A stretch of 11,882 nt of DNA from Acephala macrosclerotiorum (lineage: Eukaryota; Ascomycota; Leotiomycetes; Helotiales; Mollisiaceae): the NCBI GenBank assembly GCA_014904845.1, contig MU119800.1:6834-18715 (forward strand). Reading direction: 5' to 3'. Positions within the stretch are counted from its first letter, which is position 1. Each line of letters starts with the position of its first letter. Under the pieces are notes generated by a model, which had not been told where the DNA came from, did not search any database, and saw nothing but the letters and a program-made list of their open reading frames with translations. This document shows, piece by piece, positions 1 through 9,229 of the stretch. The translations under genes were made by a program, and so were the position numbers.

Positions 1-33
<33 letters not shown>
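1..33. repeat. T homopolymer, 33 nt
   Basis: An uninterrupted run of 33 T opens the window and ends at a CTCGAG hexamer (34-39). It could be the A-tail of a retroelement lying on the minus strand, a simple repeat, or an artefact at a contig edge. No element body can be recognised next to it, because 40-2000 is too heavily mutated. Its true length cannot be known, since the window starts inside it. Confidence 0.9.
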
Positions 34-1999
34 CTCGAGATTGATTTTATTTTCGTTTTATTTTTTATAATCGTTTGTTTTTGTTTATATAGCGAATAAT
101 TATTTTTATTTTCGTTTATTAATTATAAATATTAGTTTTATATATATTATTATTATAAATAATAATTTTTATTTTTTTTATTTATTAATAATTGTTTTTA
201 ATTGTTTATTTTATTAAGAATTTTTCTTTTGTATTAAAATATTTAATTTATCGTTATATTTTTTATTGATATTAGTTTTTAAATTCGTAAAATTAAATCG
301 ATATTTTAATACAATTATTATATAAATTGAATTTCGAATCGAAATACTCGCGATAATTAATTTGATTTTACTTTTTATAATTTTTTATTTTAATATTCTC
401 GTAAATCTATTAAATGTAATTTTTAGTACGTTTCGATAGATTTATCGATCGATAAACGTAATAACGATTATATTTATTATTTTCTATTTATTAATTATAA
501 TAATTTTATAGTATTTTTTTTTTTTTAATTTATTTTAAAATAAGTTTACAATTATTGTAAATAATTTTTTATTAATATTTTTTATTGATACTTTATATAA
601 AAAATATTATTATTAGAATTTATTATTTTATTTTTTTTATTTTTTTTATTAATTTTTTTACAAATTTTTTTTTATATTTATTAAATTTTATTTAATAATA
701 TTTATTTTTCGAAAAAAAAAATTTTTGTATATATTTATATATTTTAATAAAATTATTTTTATTTATATATATTATTTAAAACTATATAATTATTCGTTAA
801 AATAATATTTTTTATTATAATATTATACGAATTCAAATTATTTATAAATATAATACAATTAAAATTCGTGTTTAATTTTAGAAATCGTTTAATATTAAAA
901 TCGAATAAATTATTAATTTTTAAATATAAATACTTTTAATTAATTTTTAATTTTTTTTGTAAAATTATTTATTTATAATAATTTCGTGAGTAAAAAAATT
1001 GTAAAATTATTTAAATTTTTTTATCGAATTTTGAAAAAGTTTAATTTGAGAATTTTTATATTATATTAAAAATAAATATATTATAAATTTTTAAATATTA
1101 TTTAATAGATTTTACGAGAAAAATATTTTTATAATAATTAGTAATTTTAAAATTGCAATATATTTACTATATTTAAAATAATTTATTTATAATTATAATA
1201 TTCGTAAGATTTGTATTCGTTGAATTTATTTAATTTGATAAATTTGAAATATTAGTAAATTGTAATTTTTTTCGTTTTTTTTAAAACAAAAATTTAATCG
1301 AGTTAAACGTTATAATCGCAGTTTAATCGTTTTTTAATAATATATTAAACGAGAATATATTGAATAATAATTAAATATATATTATAAAAATTGTTATTTT
1401 TTTGATTTTATTAATAATAAAAAACAAATTTTAATTATTTCGATTTATTGTAAATTAAACGATATTAATAAAAAGTTTTTTAAAAAGTATATAAAAATTT
1501 ATTCGAGTAAAATTTTATTGTAAGAAATTTTTTAAATAAAAATTGTAAAAAAGTATATTAAAAAGAAATCGATAAATAATATCGATTAAAATATAAAAAT
1601 ATTCGTAGAAAAAAAATTTGAATTTGAAAAATAAATTGGAAAAAATGATTAATTATTTGTTATAAATGAATTGTTTAATTTATTATTTTAATCATATTAA
1701 TAAATAGAAATTTTTGATATTAATAATATTCGAAATAAATTGCGAAATATTGTATGAAATTATTTAACGAATAAAATAAATTTTTTTGAATTTAATTATT
1801 AATTTTCGTAAAAGTAAAATAAATAAAATAATTAAATAATATTTTTTATAGTATAATTTAATTTTTTTTTTTAATTTTTATTATTTTTAAATAAAATATA
1901 TTTTTAAATATTATATATATTAAATTGTATTTATAATTGTCAAATAATATTTACGAAAAAAAAATATTAATTATAAAAATAAATACGTACTAATTAATT
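34..1999. other. Gene-free, saturated RIP-like AT-rich block with G-over-C excess
   Basis: No open reading frame of note and no RNA gene is visible. C occurs almost only inside CpG, while G still occurs as TpG and ApG. In the six 60-base rows 1201-1260 and 1501-1800 I count about 27 G but only 1 C outside CpG. The top strand has therefore lost its C, while the bottom strand keeps some of its own. RIP is known to mutate the two strands unevenly within a stretch, which fits. The sequence is probably a dead repeat element whose identity has been erased. Confidence 0.75.
441..456. repeat. 16-bp perfect palindrome (TTTATCGA/TCGATAAA)
   Basis: Two 8-base arms with no spacer, centred on 448/449, inside otherwise saturated AT-rich sequence. 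It contains two CpG sites. A related CGATAGA lies just upstream at 433-439. No function is assigned. In DNA made almost only of A, T and CpG such palindromes arise more easily than in mixed sequence. Confidence 0.7.
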
Positions 2000-2627
2000 A
2001 CATTTTTTCAATTCTAAAAATATTTTTCTTTTATTAAAATAGTGTTTTTAGCGAAATCAATTTCATTTTTTCATACACGAGTTTAAAACGTTTTATTAAT
2101 CAAAAGTATTGTCTCAATATAAAACTTTAATTGAAACAATTTTTTGTGATTTTAAAAATTTCAAATTTTTAAAAATATTAAATAATTTATTTTGAATATA
2201 AATTGATTTTAATTAAAAATTTTTAATTTGAATTATTATTTAAAAAATTTTATTTAATTTTTAAATCGTTTTAAAAAATTTTTAATTATAGAAAAACAAT
2301 TATTATAAACTATAAATTATAAAATAAAATATATAAAATATATTTTTTATAATAAAAAATTGTTTTAAGTAATTGTTTAATTTGAATAATTCATTTTAAA
2401 TTATTATTTGTTTTGAAATAAATAAATTAAAATAGATTTTTGATTAAAATTATTTATTTAATATATTTAATATATTAAAATTTTTTCAATTATAAAAATA
2501 ATATTTTATTTGATCGTTTATAATAAAATAATTACTTTAAATTTCATATATATAAATTAAAATTGTTTTAATTTTATTATATATTTTGATTTAAATTAAT
2601 AAATAAATTTTTTTATTATTAAAATTA
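2000..2627. other. Gene-free AT-rich stretch, moderately mutated
   Basis: No gene is visible. Non-CpG C reappears at about 2000-2160 (TCA, ACA and TCT contexts), so this part is less mutated than 34-1999. The rest, to 2627, is again nearly pure A/T with short runs of A and T. I find no repeat unit or RNA fold beyond what the base composition alone would give. Confidence 0.6.
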
Positions 2628-2835
2628 TCGATTAAATAATTCGAACTATGATTTTTATTACTTTTAATAACAATTGCTTTAGTATTCACTTTTTAATTTT
2701 ACGTTTACTTTATTTAATTATATAAATAAAAAAATACTTCTTCTAAAAAAAAGCAAACAAAATTGAATTATTGATATTAAACTAAGATTTTAATATTTCG
2801 TGATTTGTTTTTGAACATTTTAATACTAATCAATA
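2628..2835 (+). repeat. Dispersed direct repeat, copy A (less mutated)
   Basis: This segment is homologous to 10723-10920. The 90 bases 2641-2730 align without gaps to 10736-10825 with 81 identities, and the 40 bases 2771-2810 align to 10858-10897 with 34 identities. Between these blocks copy B is 8 bases shorter, in an A-rich run. Of 15 differences, 14 are C in A to T in B or G in A to A in B. The only transversion is C2646 to G. Copy A is thus closer to the ancestor. The longest reading frame starting at ATG 2648 has 25 codons and is not supported as a gene. The segment is probably part of a dead transposon. Homology fades outside the limits given. Confidence 0.88.
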
Positions 2836-3150
2836 ATTGAACTCGTTCGATCACAAAACAATAAAATTATTTACGAAAAAACAATAATTAAATAAAATCG
2901 ATCGAATAAAAAAATTTAAATTGTATACAATTTATTAATTTAATTAAATGTAAAAAAAAATAGTTTTTGTTTATATTAAAAAAAATTATTAAATTTTTAA
3001 AAAATATTGCGATTTTATATTTATTTTGTTTTTTTCGATTTGAAATTAATTGATTTTTTATTTTACGTTTTATCGCGTATTAATAACGAATATTTTATTA
3101 TAATTTATTAAATAATTTTAAAACAATTTTTACGAGTTCGATATAAAAAC
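2836..3150. other. Gene-free AT-rich stretch
   Basis: No gene is visible. Up to about 2900 it still carries non-CpG C (for example in the ACTCG and ATCACA contexts), like the neighbouring repeat copy. From 2940 onward C is nearly confined to CpG. I see no repeat or motif beyond this. Confidence 0.55.
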
Positions 3151-3193
3151 TTATCGAATTATTATATTTATCGAATATAATATAATTCGATAA
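3151..3193. repeat. Long imperfect hairpin around TTATCGAATTAT
   Basis: The arm 3151-3162 (TTATCGAATTAT) is the exact reverse complement of 3182-3193. The inner arm 3163-3168 (TATATT) pairs with 3174-3179. Together they give 18 base pairs with a two-base bulge at 3180-3181 and a five-base loop at 3169-3173. The matched CpG in each arm makes it more convincing than a pure A/T match. It may be the remnant of a terminal inverted repeat or the centre of an inverted duplication. No flanking element is recognisable. Confidence 0.65.
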
Positions 3194-3600
3194 AACGTTT
3201 TTCGAGAATATAATTATATTTTTTTAAAATACGATTTTAATCAAAAAAAAAAATTTTATTATTTTTTTTATTTTTCGATTTAATACAATATATATTAAAA
3301 TAAATATAAAGTTTTAAAACGAAAAATAATCGAGATTATAAATTATAAATAGAATATAAAAAAATATTTTTAAAAGAAATAAAAAAAATATTTAAAAAAA
3401 AAAATAAACGAAAATACAAAAAAAAAATTATATAAAACTTTGTAAATAAACGAAATATAAATATTAAAAAAAAGATTTATTAAAATTTTAAAAATATTGA
3501 TAAATATTACAAATAAAAAGAAATAATCAAAATAATCGCATAAAAAAATCGTAAAAATAAATTTAATAAAAAATTTTAATTTATAGAAAAATACGATCAA
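3194..3600. other. Gene-free AT-rich stretch with A-rich runs
   Basis: Saturated A/T sequence with residual CpG. On the minus strand 3370-3600 stays open for 76 codons, but the translation is almost only Phe, Ile, Tyr, Leu and Lys. That composition follows from A-rich DNA read in reverse, and no domain is recognisable. I do not call it a gene. Confidence 0.7.
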
Positions 3601-3960
3601 TTCAAAAATAAAACAAATTCAAAAATTAACGTTTTTTATTATTTTTATTGAAAAAATTAAAAAAATAATATTAGTATTTTCGAATTTTTTTTTTTCAATT
3701 ATTAAAACTTATTATAAAATTTTTTATAAAATAAACGATATTATTCGAACGTACAATATTTTAAAAACAATTTCAAAAATACAATAAAATATTATTATTA
3801 AATTTATTATTAAAAAACGAGAATTTAAAACAAAATTCGTCGTTTTTATTATTATTAAAAAATTCCAATTAATTAATATATAATTTTAATTGCGAAAATC
3901 AAATAATATTCAATTTCAATAAAAAATTAATTATTTTTATAAAAATTTACAATAATAAAT
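3601..3960. other. Block with inverted strand bias (C over G)
   Basis: Outside CpG I count about 16 C and only 4 G in these 360 bases, the reverse of 1201-1800. Fourteen of the 16 residual C are in CpA, the context RIP normally prefers, so the top strand was largely spared while the bottom strand lost its C. No gene or repeat is recognisable. The block most likely records deamination confined to one strand over a few hundred bases. Confidence 0.65.
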
Positions 3961-4245
3961 TCAAATACTATAAAAAAAAAATTTATTAAATATATTTATA
4001 TAAGTATTTAAAGATTTATATTTAAAAATAAACGTTAAATTTAAGAATTATCGTAATACGTTTTCGATTATATTTATTAATAAAATTAGTAAATTTTACT
4101 ATTAAAAACTCGTTAAAAAAAATTTTTTTTGAATAAAATAATCGAAATCGTAAAATCGAATTTCGAGATCGAAAAACGTTGAAATTCAATATTCAATTAA
4201 TAAAATACAATTATTGTAATAAAATTGAGTAATAGTATTATCGAT
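3961..4245. other. Gene-free AT-rich stretch with dense CpG near its end
   Basis: No gene is visible. At 4139-4180 CpG sites are unusually close together (ATCG, AACG and TTCG contexts), which suggests that the ancestral sequence was CpG-rich. No repeat partner was found in the window. Confidence 0.5.
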
Positions 4246-4345
4246 TCGCATTGAACTAGTCTAGTACGTAATCTGTTTCTAAATATAAAAAATCTGGCAT
4301 TTTGTAATCCTAGAAAACAATCGAGCATTTTTTGTTTATTTACAT
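4246..4345. other. Small less-mutated island
   Basis: Row 4261-4320 has about 16 G+C in 60 bases, including CTGG, ATCC and TCTG contexts that are almost absent from the flanks. It contains a CTAGTCTAG motif at 4259-4267 followed by TACGTA. It could be a scrap of unique DNA between two RIP-mutated elements, which RIP would leave alone, or a later insertion. No gene, tRNA or known signal can be recognised in about 100 bases. Confidence 0.55.
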
Positions 4346-6429
4346 TATATTCGTTATAATTCGAACGTAAAATTTAAATAAAATAATTTTCAAATATTTC
4401 AAAATATTATATTAAAAATTGATTTAAAAACAATTTAATTTACGTTTAAATATACAAATAAAAACTATTATATAAAATAAATTTTATTACGTTTATTAAA
4501 ATATATTAAAATATTATTAAACGTTTTTTCGATTTTTATTGAATTTTTAAATCGTATATAAAAACGTTTATAATACGATTTTATTTTAAATAAAAATAAA
4601 AATAATTTTTAGAATTTTTATAATTGAAAAAAAGAAAATTTATTGAAATATAAATAGATTATATTTCGTAGATTTTAAATATTTCAATAAAAATATTTAA
4701 TATAATAATTAAATTAATTATAAAAAATCGATAATATATTAATATAAAAAAAAATATTTTATTTGCGAGAATTTAAATTGTTAAAATACTCGTTATACGC
4801 TAGAAAAAAGAAAAAAATATATAACGATTTTAAGAAATCGAAATTATTCGATAAAAACAAAATAATTTAATTTGAAAAATTAAATTTTAATATTATCGAG
4901 AAATACGAACAATTTTTTATTAAAATTATTAAAAAAAAAATTTTACTCGAAAATAATATTGTATAATCGATCAATTATTTTATAATATTTTATAATACGA
5001 TTAATAAATTTAAAGTTATTAAATTATTTAATTATTAATCAATTTATTATATAATATTAAATATTGTAATATAATTAAAATCGTTTTTAATATTTATTAA
5101 TATAAAAATATATTTAATAAATTATTACGTATTAAACGTTTTTATAAGTATTATAATCGATATTAGTATCGTTTAACGATTTACTATCGATAAAAATTAG
5201 TATTTAATTTTTTAATAAATTTGAAATATTAAATTAAACGAATTTAAAAATAAAAAAATAATAATAAAATTCGAAATCAATAAAATTTCATTTTGTAAAA
5301 TTATTAATATTAATATATTAATTAAATATATTACGTTTTATATAATTCTAATAAACGTATTTTTTTTGTTTTATTTTTAAAATATAAATAAATTACAAAT
5401 TAAATTTAATAATCTCAATAATATATTTATTTAAAATAAACGATATATATTTATTATTAAAATATTTAAATATTTTTAAATATTATTTAATTTACTCGAA
5501 AATTTAATTTATAATAATTATAAGATTTTTGTAATAAAAATCGATTTTATTATTTATTATTTAATTGAAACGAAATTTAAACGATTATATAAACGTTTCG
5601 AGTATTTATCGATCGTCAAATTCGTGCGAATATTAAAACGTAAAAAGTATTTTACAAATTTTAAAGAAATTAAAAAAATAATAAAATTCTATTAATAATA
5701 TCAAATAAATAATAAATTTTTCGATCGTTTTAAATTTATATTATATAACGAGTATAATTTTAATTATTTCGTTTATTTAAATATATTGTAAATTAATAAA
5801 AAATTAATATTTTAAATTATAAATAAAATTATAATATTTTAAATTACGAAATTTTTCATTAATAGATTAATAAAAAAAATATAAAACGTATTTCAAGTGT
5901 ATTAAATTAACGTTTATTTTAAATTATTAGTATTTATTATTTATAATTTTAAAACAAATTTCAATTTTAAAAAATTTCGCGATAATATTAAAAATATAAA
6001 TATCGATTTGAAAATTGTACTAATAAAAATTTATAATTCGATTAATTTAATAAAAGAATATTACATTTTATTAAAACGTATATATAATATATTATTTTAA
6101 AAAGATTTCAATTTGTAAAAAAAAAAACGATTTCAAATAACGATTAAAATAATTAATAATACAATAAAATTAAATAATATTATTTTTATATTTTTTATTT
6201 TTAATATTTATTTTCGAATATTATAATAAAACGCATTTATAATAATAATTATTATTAAAATTAAAACGATAAAAAATGTAATAATTATAATTTAAAAATA
6301 TTATATTATTTATTAAATTAATAATATTTTACGAATAAAAAATAATTTATAAAATTATTATTTAATCGATTTATTTTTAAATTCAAACGTATTTGTTTAA
6401 AAAAAAAATAATATTAAGAAAAATTTTTA
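4346..6429. other. Gene-free saturated AT-rich block
   Basis: Over 2 kb of A/T sequence in which C and G sit mostly in CpG (TCGA, ACGA, ACGT and TCGT contexts). No open frame, RNA gene or repeat unit can be supported. A slightly less mutated patch at about 5575-5650 keeps CGATCGTC and GTGCG. It is most likely RIP-erased transposon sequence. Confidence 0.7.
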
Positions 6430-6443
6430 TATGTTAATTGATT

Positions 6444-6458
6444 GCTAATAATATTAGC
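6444..6458. repeat. Hairpin GCTAATA-A-TATTAGC
   Basis: Seven-base arms 6444-6450 and 6452-6458 are perfect reverse complements around a single A. The symmetry has survived although both arms contain a non-CpG C and G. It stands 12 bases before the double palindrome at 6470. Confidence 0.75.
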
Positions 6459-6469
6459 GATTTACCAAT

Positions 6470-6486
6470 AGTACGTACTACGTAGT
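6470..6486. repeat. Two overlapping 10-bp palindromes
   Basis: AGTACGTACT (6470-6479) and ACTACGTAGT (6477-6486) are both perfect palindromes and share three bases. The pair is bracketed by CAATA (6466-6470) and TTATTG (6487-6492). Overlapping dyads of this kind can be paired protein-binding sites or a small cruciform. No factor can be assigned. Confidence 0.7.
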
Positions 6487-6686
6487 TATTGCATATTTAA
6501 AACTTCGACGTTCAATAATAATCGATTAACAAATGAATTTAAATTTATAAGAATATTAAAACTCTCGATTCTCGGCGACTACAAACGATTACGCGCAATC
6601 TTTATATAGTCACATTTAATTAATTGAGTCGCTTAATCTCTAAGTATTTTATTTTAAGTTTTCAATACTCAATATTGATTAATTGT

Positions 6687-6705
6687 AATACTCGCTCGCA
6701 GTATT
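6687..6705. repeat. Hairpin AATACT ... AGTATT with GC-rich loop
   Basis: Six-base arms 6687-6692 and 6700-6705 flank the seven-base loop CGCTCGC, which is unusually GC-rich for this window. TAGTATT follows again at 6709-6715. The role is unknown. Confidence 0.55.
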
Positions 6706-7011
6706 TATTAGTATTTTCTACGCGCGTAAATTTTGTTTGAATCGATTGATTTTACGATCAAATTTTAAATAATATTAATATTTTCAATTTTTATTTTTAT
6801 TTATTTGTATAATTTATAAGACAGTAAAAATCTATTAATCGAATAAAGTGCGATCGCTAATTTTTTAACGAAAAATATTAAAATTCAATAGTTTTCAATT
6901 TTGCAATTTAATATTTTAATACGTATTCGATAGATTTATTTGAAATTTTTATAATAAACTAAATAAATACTATAGATTATAAGTTTCAAATATTTAAGTA
7001 TTTAATTTTAA

Positions 7012-7143
7012 ATTAGTACTATTAGTAATATTTTAATATTATTAGTACTGGATTAGTACTATTAATACTAGATTAAAATAATCAATAGTACTAATAATCG
7101 ATTAAATTATTATTAGTTCACTAATAGTACTATTAACGTACGT
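7012..7143. repeat. Cluster of five AGTACT sites in palindromic arrangement
   Basis: AGTACT occurs at 7015, 7044, 7055, 7087 and 7126. The 12-mer ATTAGTACTATT at 7012-7023 recurs at 7052-7063, and its exact reverse complement lies at 7084-7095 after a 20-base loop. TAATAGTACTATTA at 7122-7135 is a 14-bp perfect palindrome. ACGTACGT (7136-7143) closes the cluster. A degraded copy, ATTAATACTA, follows at 7061-7070. Nearly every non-CpG C in the segment lies inside this motif. It may be a decayed minisatellite or an array of dyad protein-binding sites. Confidence 0.75.
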
Positions 7144-7145
7144 GT

Positions 7146-8937
7146 TTTTCGATAAAACGATTAGTAAAAAATATTTTTTTTAATAAAAAAAAAAAAAAAA
7201 CGATATACGTTTTTAATAATAAATAAAAAAATGTATTAATTATAATTATTAAATAAATTAAAAAAAATTTAAAAATAAAAAAAAATATATTTAATTTATT
7301 TCGTTTAATTAAAAAATTTTTATATATTTTAAAAAAAAATTAATATTTATTTCGAATTATAATAAAATTTTTTTTTTATATTTTTAATTTTAATAAATAT
7401 ATTTATATAATAATTTATATAAATATAAAAAATTTTAAAATTTATTTAATTGAAAAAAAATTAAAAATAAACAATTGTTTATAAATTTTTATATAAAAAA
7501 AATATTATTATTTTAAACGATTTATTAGTAATTTTTTATAGAAAAAAATTAATAAATTGATTATAAAAAAAAAATTTAAATTGATTTTTAATAATTCGAA
7601 CAAAAATTAATAATTAATAAATTTTCAATTTAAAATTAATAAATGAAATTAAAAGTATAAAAACAATAATTTTATACGAAAAATTTCATTTTGTAATTTA
7701 AATATTTAATAATAAAAATAAAAAAATAATATTAATTCAATTTTCGATTATTTAATATATTAATCAACGAATTATTATTGTTTTAATTTTATTTTTTAAA
7801 TTCAAAGAAATTAATTTTTATTTGAAAAATATTATTCAAATATACGTATAATTAATAATTTTATTAGTACGTATTATTTTTATTAAATTTTCAAAAGAAA
7901 TAACGAATAAATTTTTATTAAACGTCGTTTTCAAAATAATTAAATTTTTTTATAAAATTTTAAAAACGAGAATATATTAATATAAAACGTATAATACTTA
8001 TTATAAAAATAAATTTTCAATAAAATTTTTAATTTTTAATTTTTATTTATTTATTACAAAAAATAATTGTATTTTATTCGAAATAATCAATATACAAATT
8101 AATAATACGTTTATTTTAAAAAATTAAATTATTAATTAAATTTATAAAGTTTTTTATATCGAATATTTTTTTATTGTTTAATAAATGCAAATTAATAATA
8201 AATAAAATTGAAAATAAAATTGTATTTTCACAAAAAAAATAAAAAAAATATTTAAATTTAATTAATTTAAAATTAAATTTTTACAAATAAACGTATTTTA
8301 AATAATATATTCGAAAAATATATATTAGTTTTATTTATTAATCGAAAATTGCGTACGATATATTAATAATAATTCAATATTAAAAATTTAAAAAAAAAAC
8401 AAATTATAATATTAAATAAATAATTATAATAATAAATAAACGATTTCGATTATAAATTTCGATTTTTTTATTTAAATTTATATTTAATAAAATTTTTCGT
8501 TTTTGTAAACAGTTTTTTTATTATAAATAAAAATTGTAATTCGTAAATCGAATATATTATCGTTTTTAGTAATAAAATTTATAGTAATAAATAATTCGAA
8601 TTACAAAGTAATTTAATTTATTAAAATTTAATAAAATATAAAAAAATTATTTGTATTGTTTTAATTTTTGAATTATATATAATAATAATAGAAATTGATA
8701 TAAAAATTTCAATTTTTATTACTTTTAATCTTATTATAAAACGATTAAAATTGAATTTAATTCTCGTAATTATTTATATTAATTTTTTTTTTTTTTTACG
8801 AATATATAATTAAATTCGATACTATTAAAAAAAAGCGTTTTATAATCGATATTATAATTATTAAACGATTGTATAAATGTAAAAAAATTTTAAAAATTCG
8901 ATAAATTGTTAAAAGTAGTAATTCAATTAATAAAATG
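7146..8937. other. Gene-free saturated AT-rich block
   Basis: About 1.8 kb of A/T sequence with scattered CpG. No gene, RNA or repeat unit can be supported. 7180-7200 is a run of A interrupted by T. Residual C outside CpG occurs mainly as CAA and TCA in 7600-8240. The last rows before 8938 have about 7 G+C in 60. Confidence 0.7.
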
Positions 8938-9019
8938 TTTCTCTCGTTTCGAAAGAAAAAACCCGTCCGGCGGCTCGCAAGCGAGCCAATAGCGAACGAA
9001 CTCTTTCTTTCTTTACTCG
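8938..9019. other. GC-rich, abruptly starting segment at the head of the tandem array
   Basis: Row 8941-9000 has about 33 G+C in 60, against about 7 in 60 in the row before, so composition changes within roughly ten bases. It contains CCCGTCCGGCGG, the hairpin at 8972-8987, several CpG and GCG sites, and a (CTTT)n run at 9002-9014. It is unmutated by the standard of this window. It may be the edge of a recently inserted element. I cannot identify a terminal repeat or target duplication. Confidence 0.7.
8972..8987. repeat. GC-rich hairpin GGCTCGC-AA-GCGAGCC
   Basis: Seven-base arms, six of the seven pairs G-C, around an AA centre. It is one of four strong hairpins between 8972 and 9275. A transcript of either strand could fold here. 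No poly-T tract follows directly, so I do not call it a terminator. Confidence 0.8.
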
Positions 9020-9041
9020 ACGCACATTTTGCTTCGCAGAC

Positions 9042-9063
9042 CTCGCAAAAGCGCTTTTGCGAG
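9042..9063. repeat. 22-bp perfect palindrome
   Basis: The arm 9042-9052 (CTCGCAAAAGC) is followed directly by its exact reverse complement 9053-9063 (GCTTTTGCGAG), with no spacer. It is the longest perfect palindrome I found. It sits at the place where the other array units have the imperfect AAAAG/CTTTT hairpin, so it looks like the undecayed form of that element. Confidence 0.9.
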
Positions 9064-9070
9064 AGACTAC

Positions 9071-9085
9071 AAAGTCTTCGACTTT
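9071..9085. repeat. Hairpin AAAGTC-TTC-GACTTT
   Basis: Six-base perfect arms 9071-9076 and 9080-9085 around a three-base loop, seven bases after the 22-bp palindrome. ACT at 9066-9068 and AGT at 9086-9088 could extend the stem across a two-base bulge. Confidence 0.7.
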
Positions 9086-9229
9086 AGTAATTTACTTTTA
9101 TTTCAAGTTTCAAACTAATAACTCTTAATTTGAGCGTTTTATAAGCATTTGAAAGTAGAGTAGTAGTTTTAGATTCTGCCGGGCGGTGAAGCCGATAAAC
9201 CGATAAGCTCCTTGGTGCCTAAGGCAAAA

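Larger units (their letters stand above)
6430..6860. other. Larger less-mutated island with clustered palindromes
   Basis: G+C rises to about 21 in 60 at 6541-6600, against 3 to 8 per 60 in saturated rows. Sites such as CTCGGCGACT, ACGCGC, GAGTCGC and GCGATCGC survive. No coding frame is open for a meaningful length, and no tRNA A or B box is visible. The island reads like old unique spacer or part of an element that was not recognised as duplicated. The hairpins at 6444-6458, 6470-6486 and 6687-6705 are listed separately. Confidence 0.6.
9020..9229 (+). repeat. Array unit 1 (least mutated, most divergent)
   Basis: It matches the next unit at its start (CGCAC, then CTC...AAAAG...CTTTT...GAG-ACT) and at its end (TGCCTAAGGCAAAAACGCAC against CGCTTTAAATATAAACGTAC), with a looser middle (TAATTTGA, 9126-9133). 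It alone keeps GC-rich stretches: CTGCCGGGCGGTGAAGCC around 9176-9193, and two CCGATAA copies at 9192 and 9200. RIP needs homology, so its divergence from the other units may explain why it escaped. It could also be a different sequence that shares only the ends. Confidence 0.65.

Noticed and set aside
34..39. XhoI-like CTCGAG next to poly-T, as from a cDNA cloning primer
   Set aside because: In oligo-dT/XhoI primers the T run follows CTCGAG, whereas here it precedes it. The downstream sequence is ordinary AT-rich genomic DNA, so a vector or primer origin is not supported.
2648..2725. Short frame from ATG 2648 in repeat copy A (25 codons)
   Set aside because: It is too short, and copy B has lost the ATG (ATA). 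It carries no recognisable motif and is better explained as repeat DNA.
3370..3600. 76-codon open frame on the minus strand
   Set aside because: The translation is almost only Phe, Ile, Tyr, Leu and Lys, with no domain or ribosomal context. It follows from A-rich top-strand sequence with few stop triplets in that frame.
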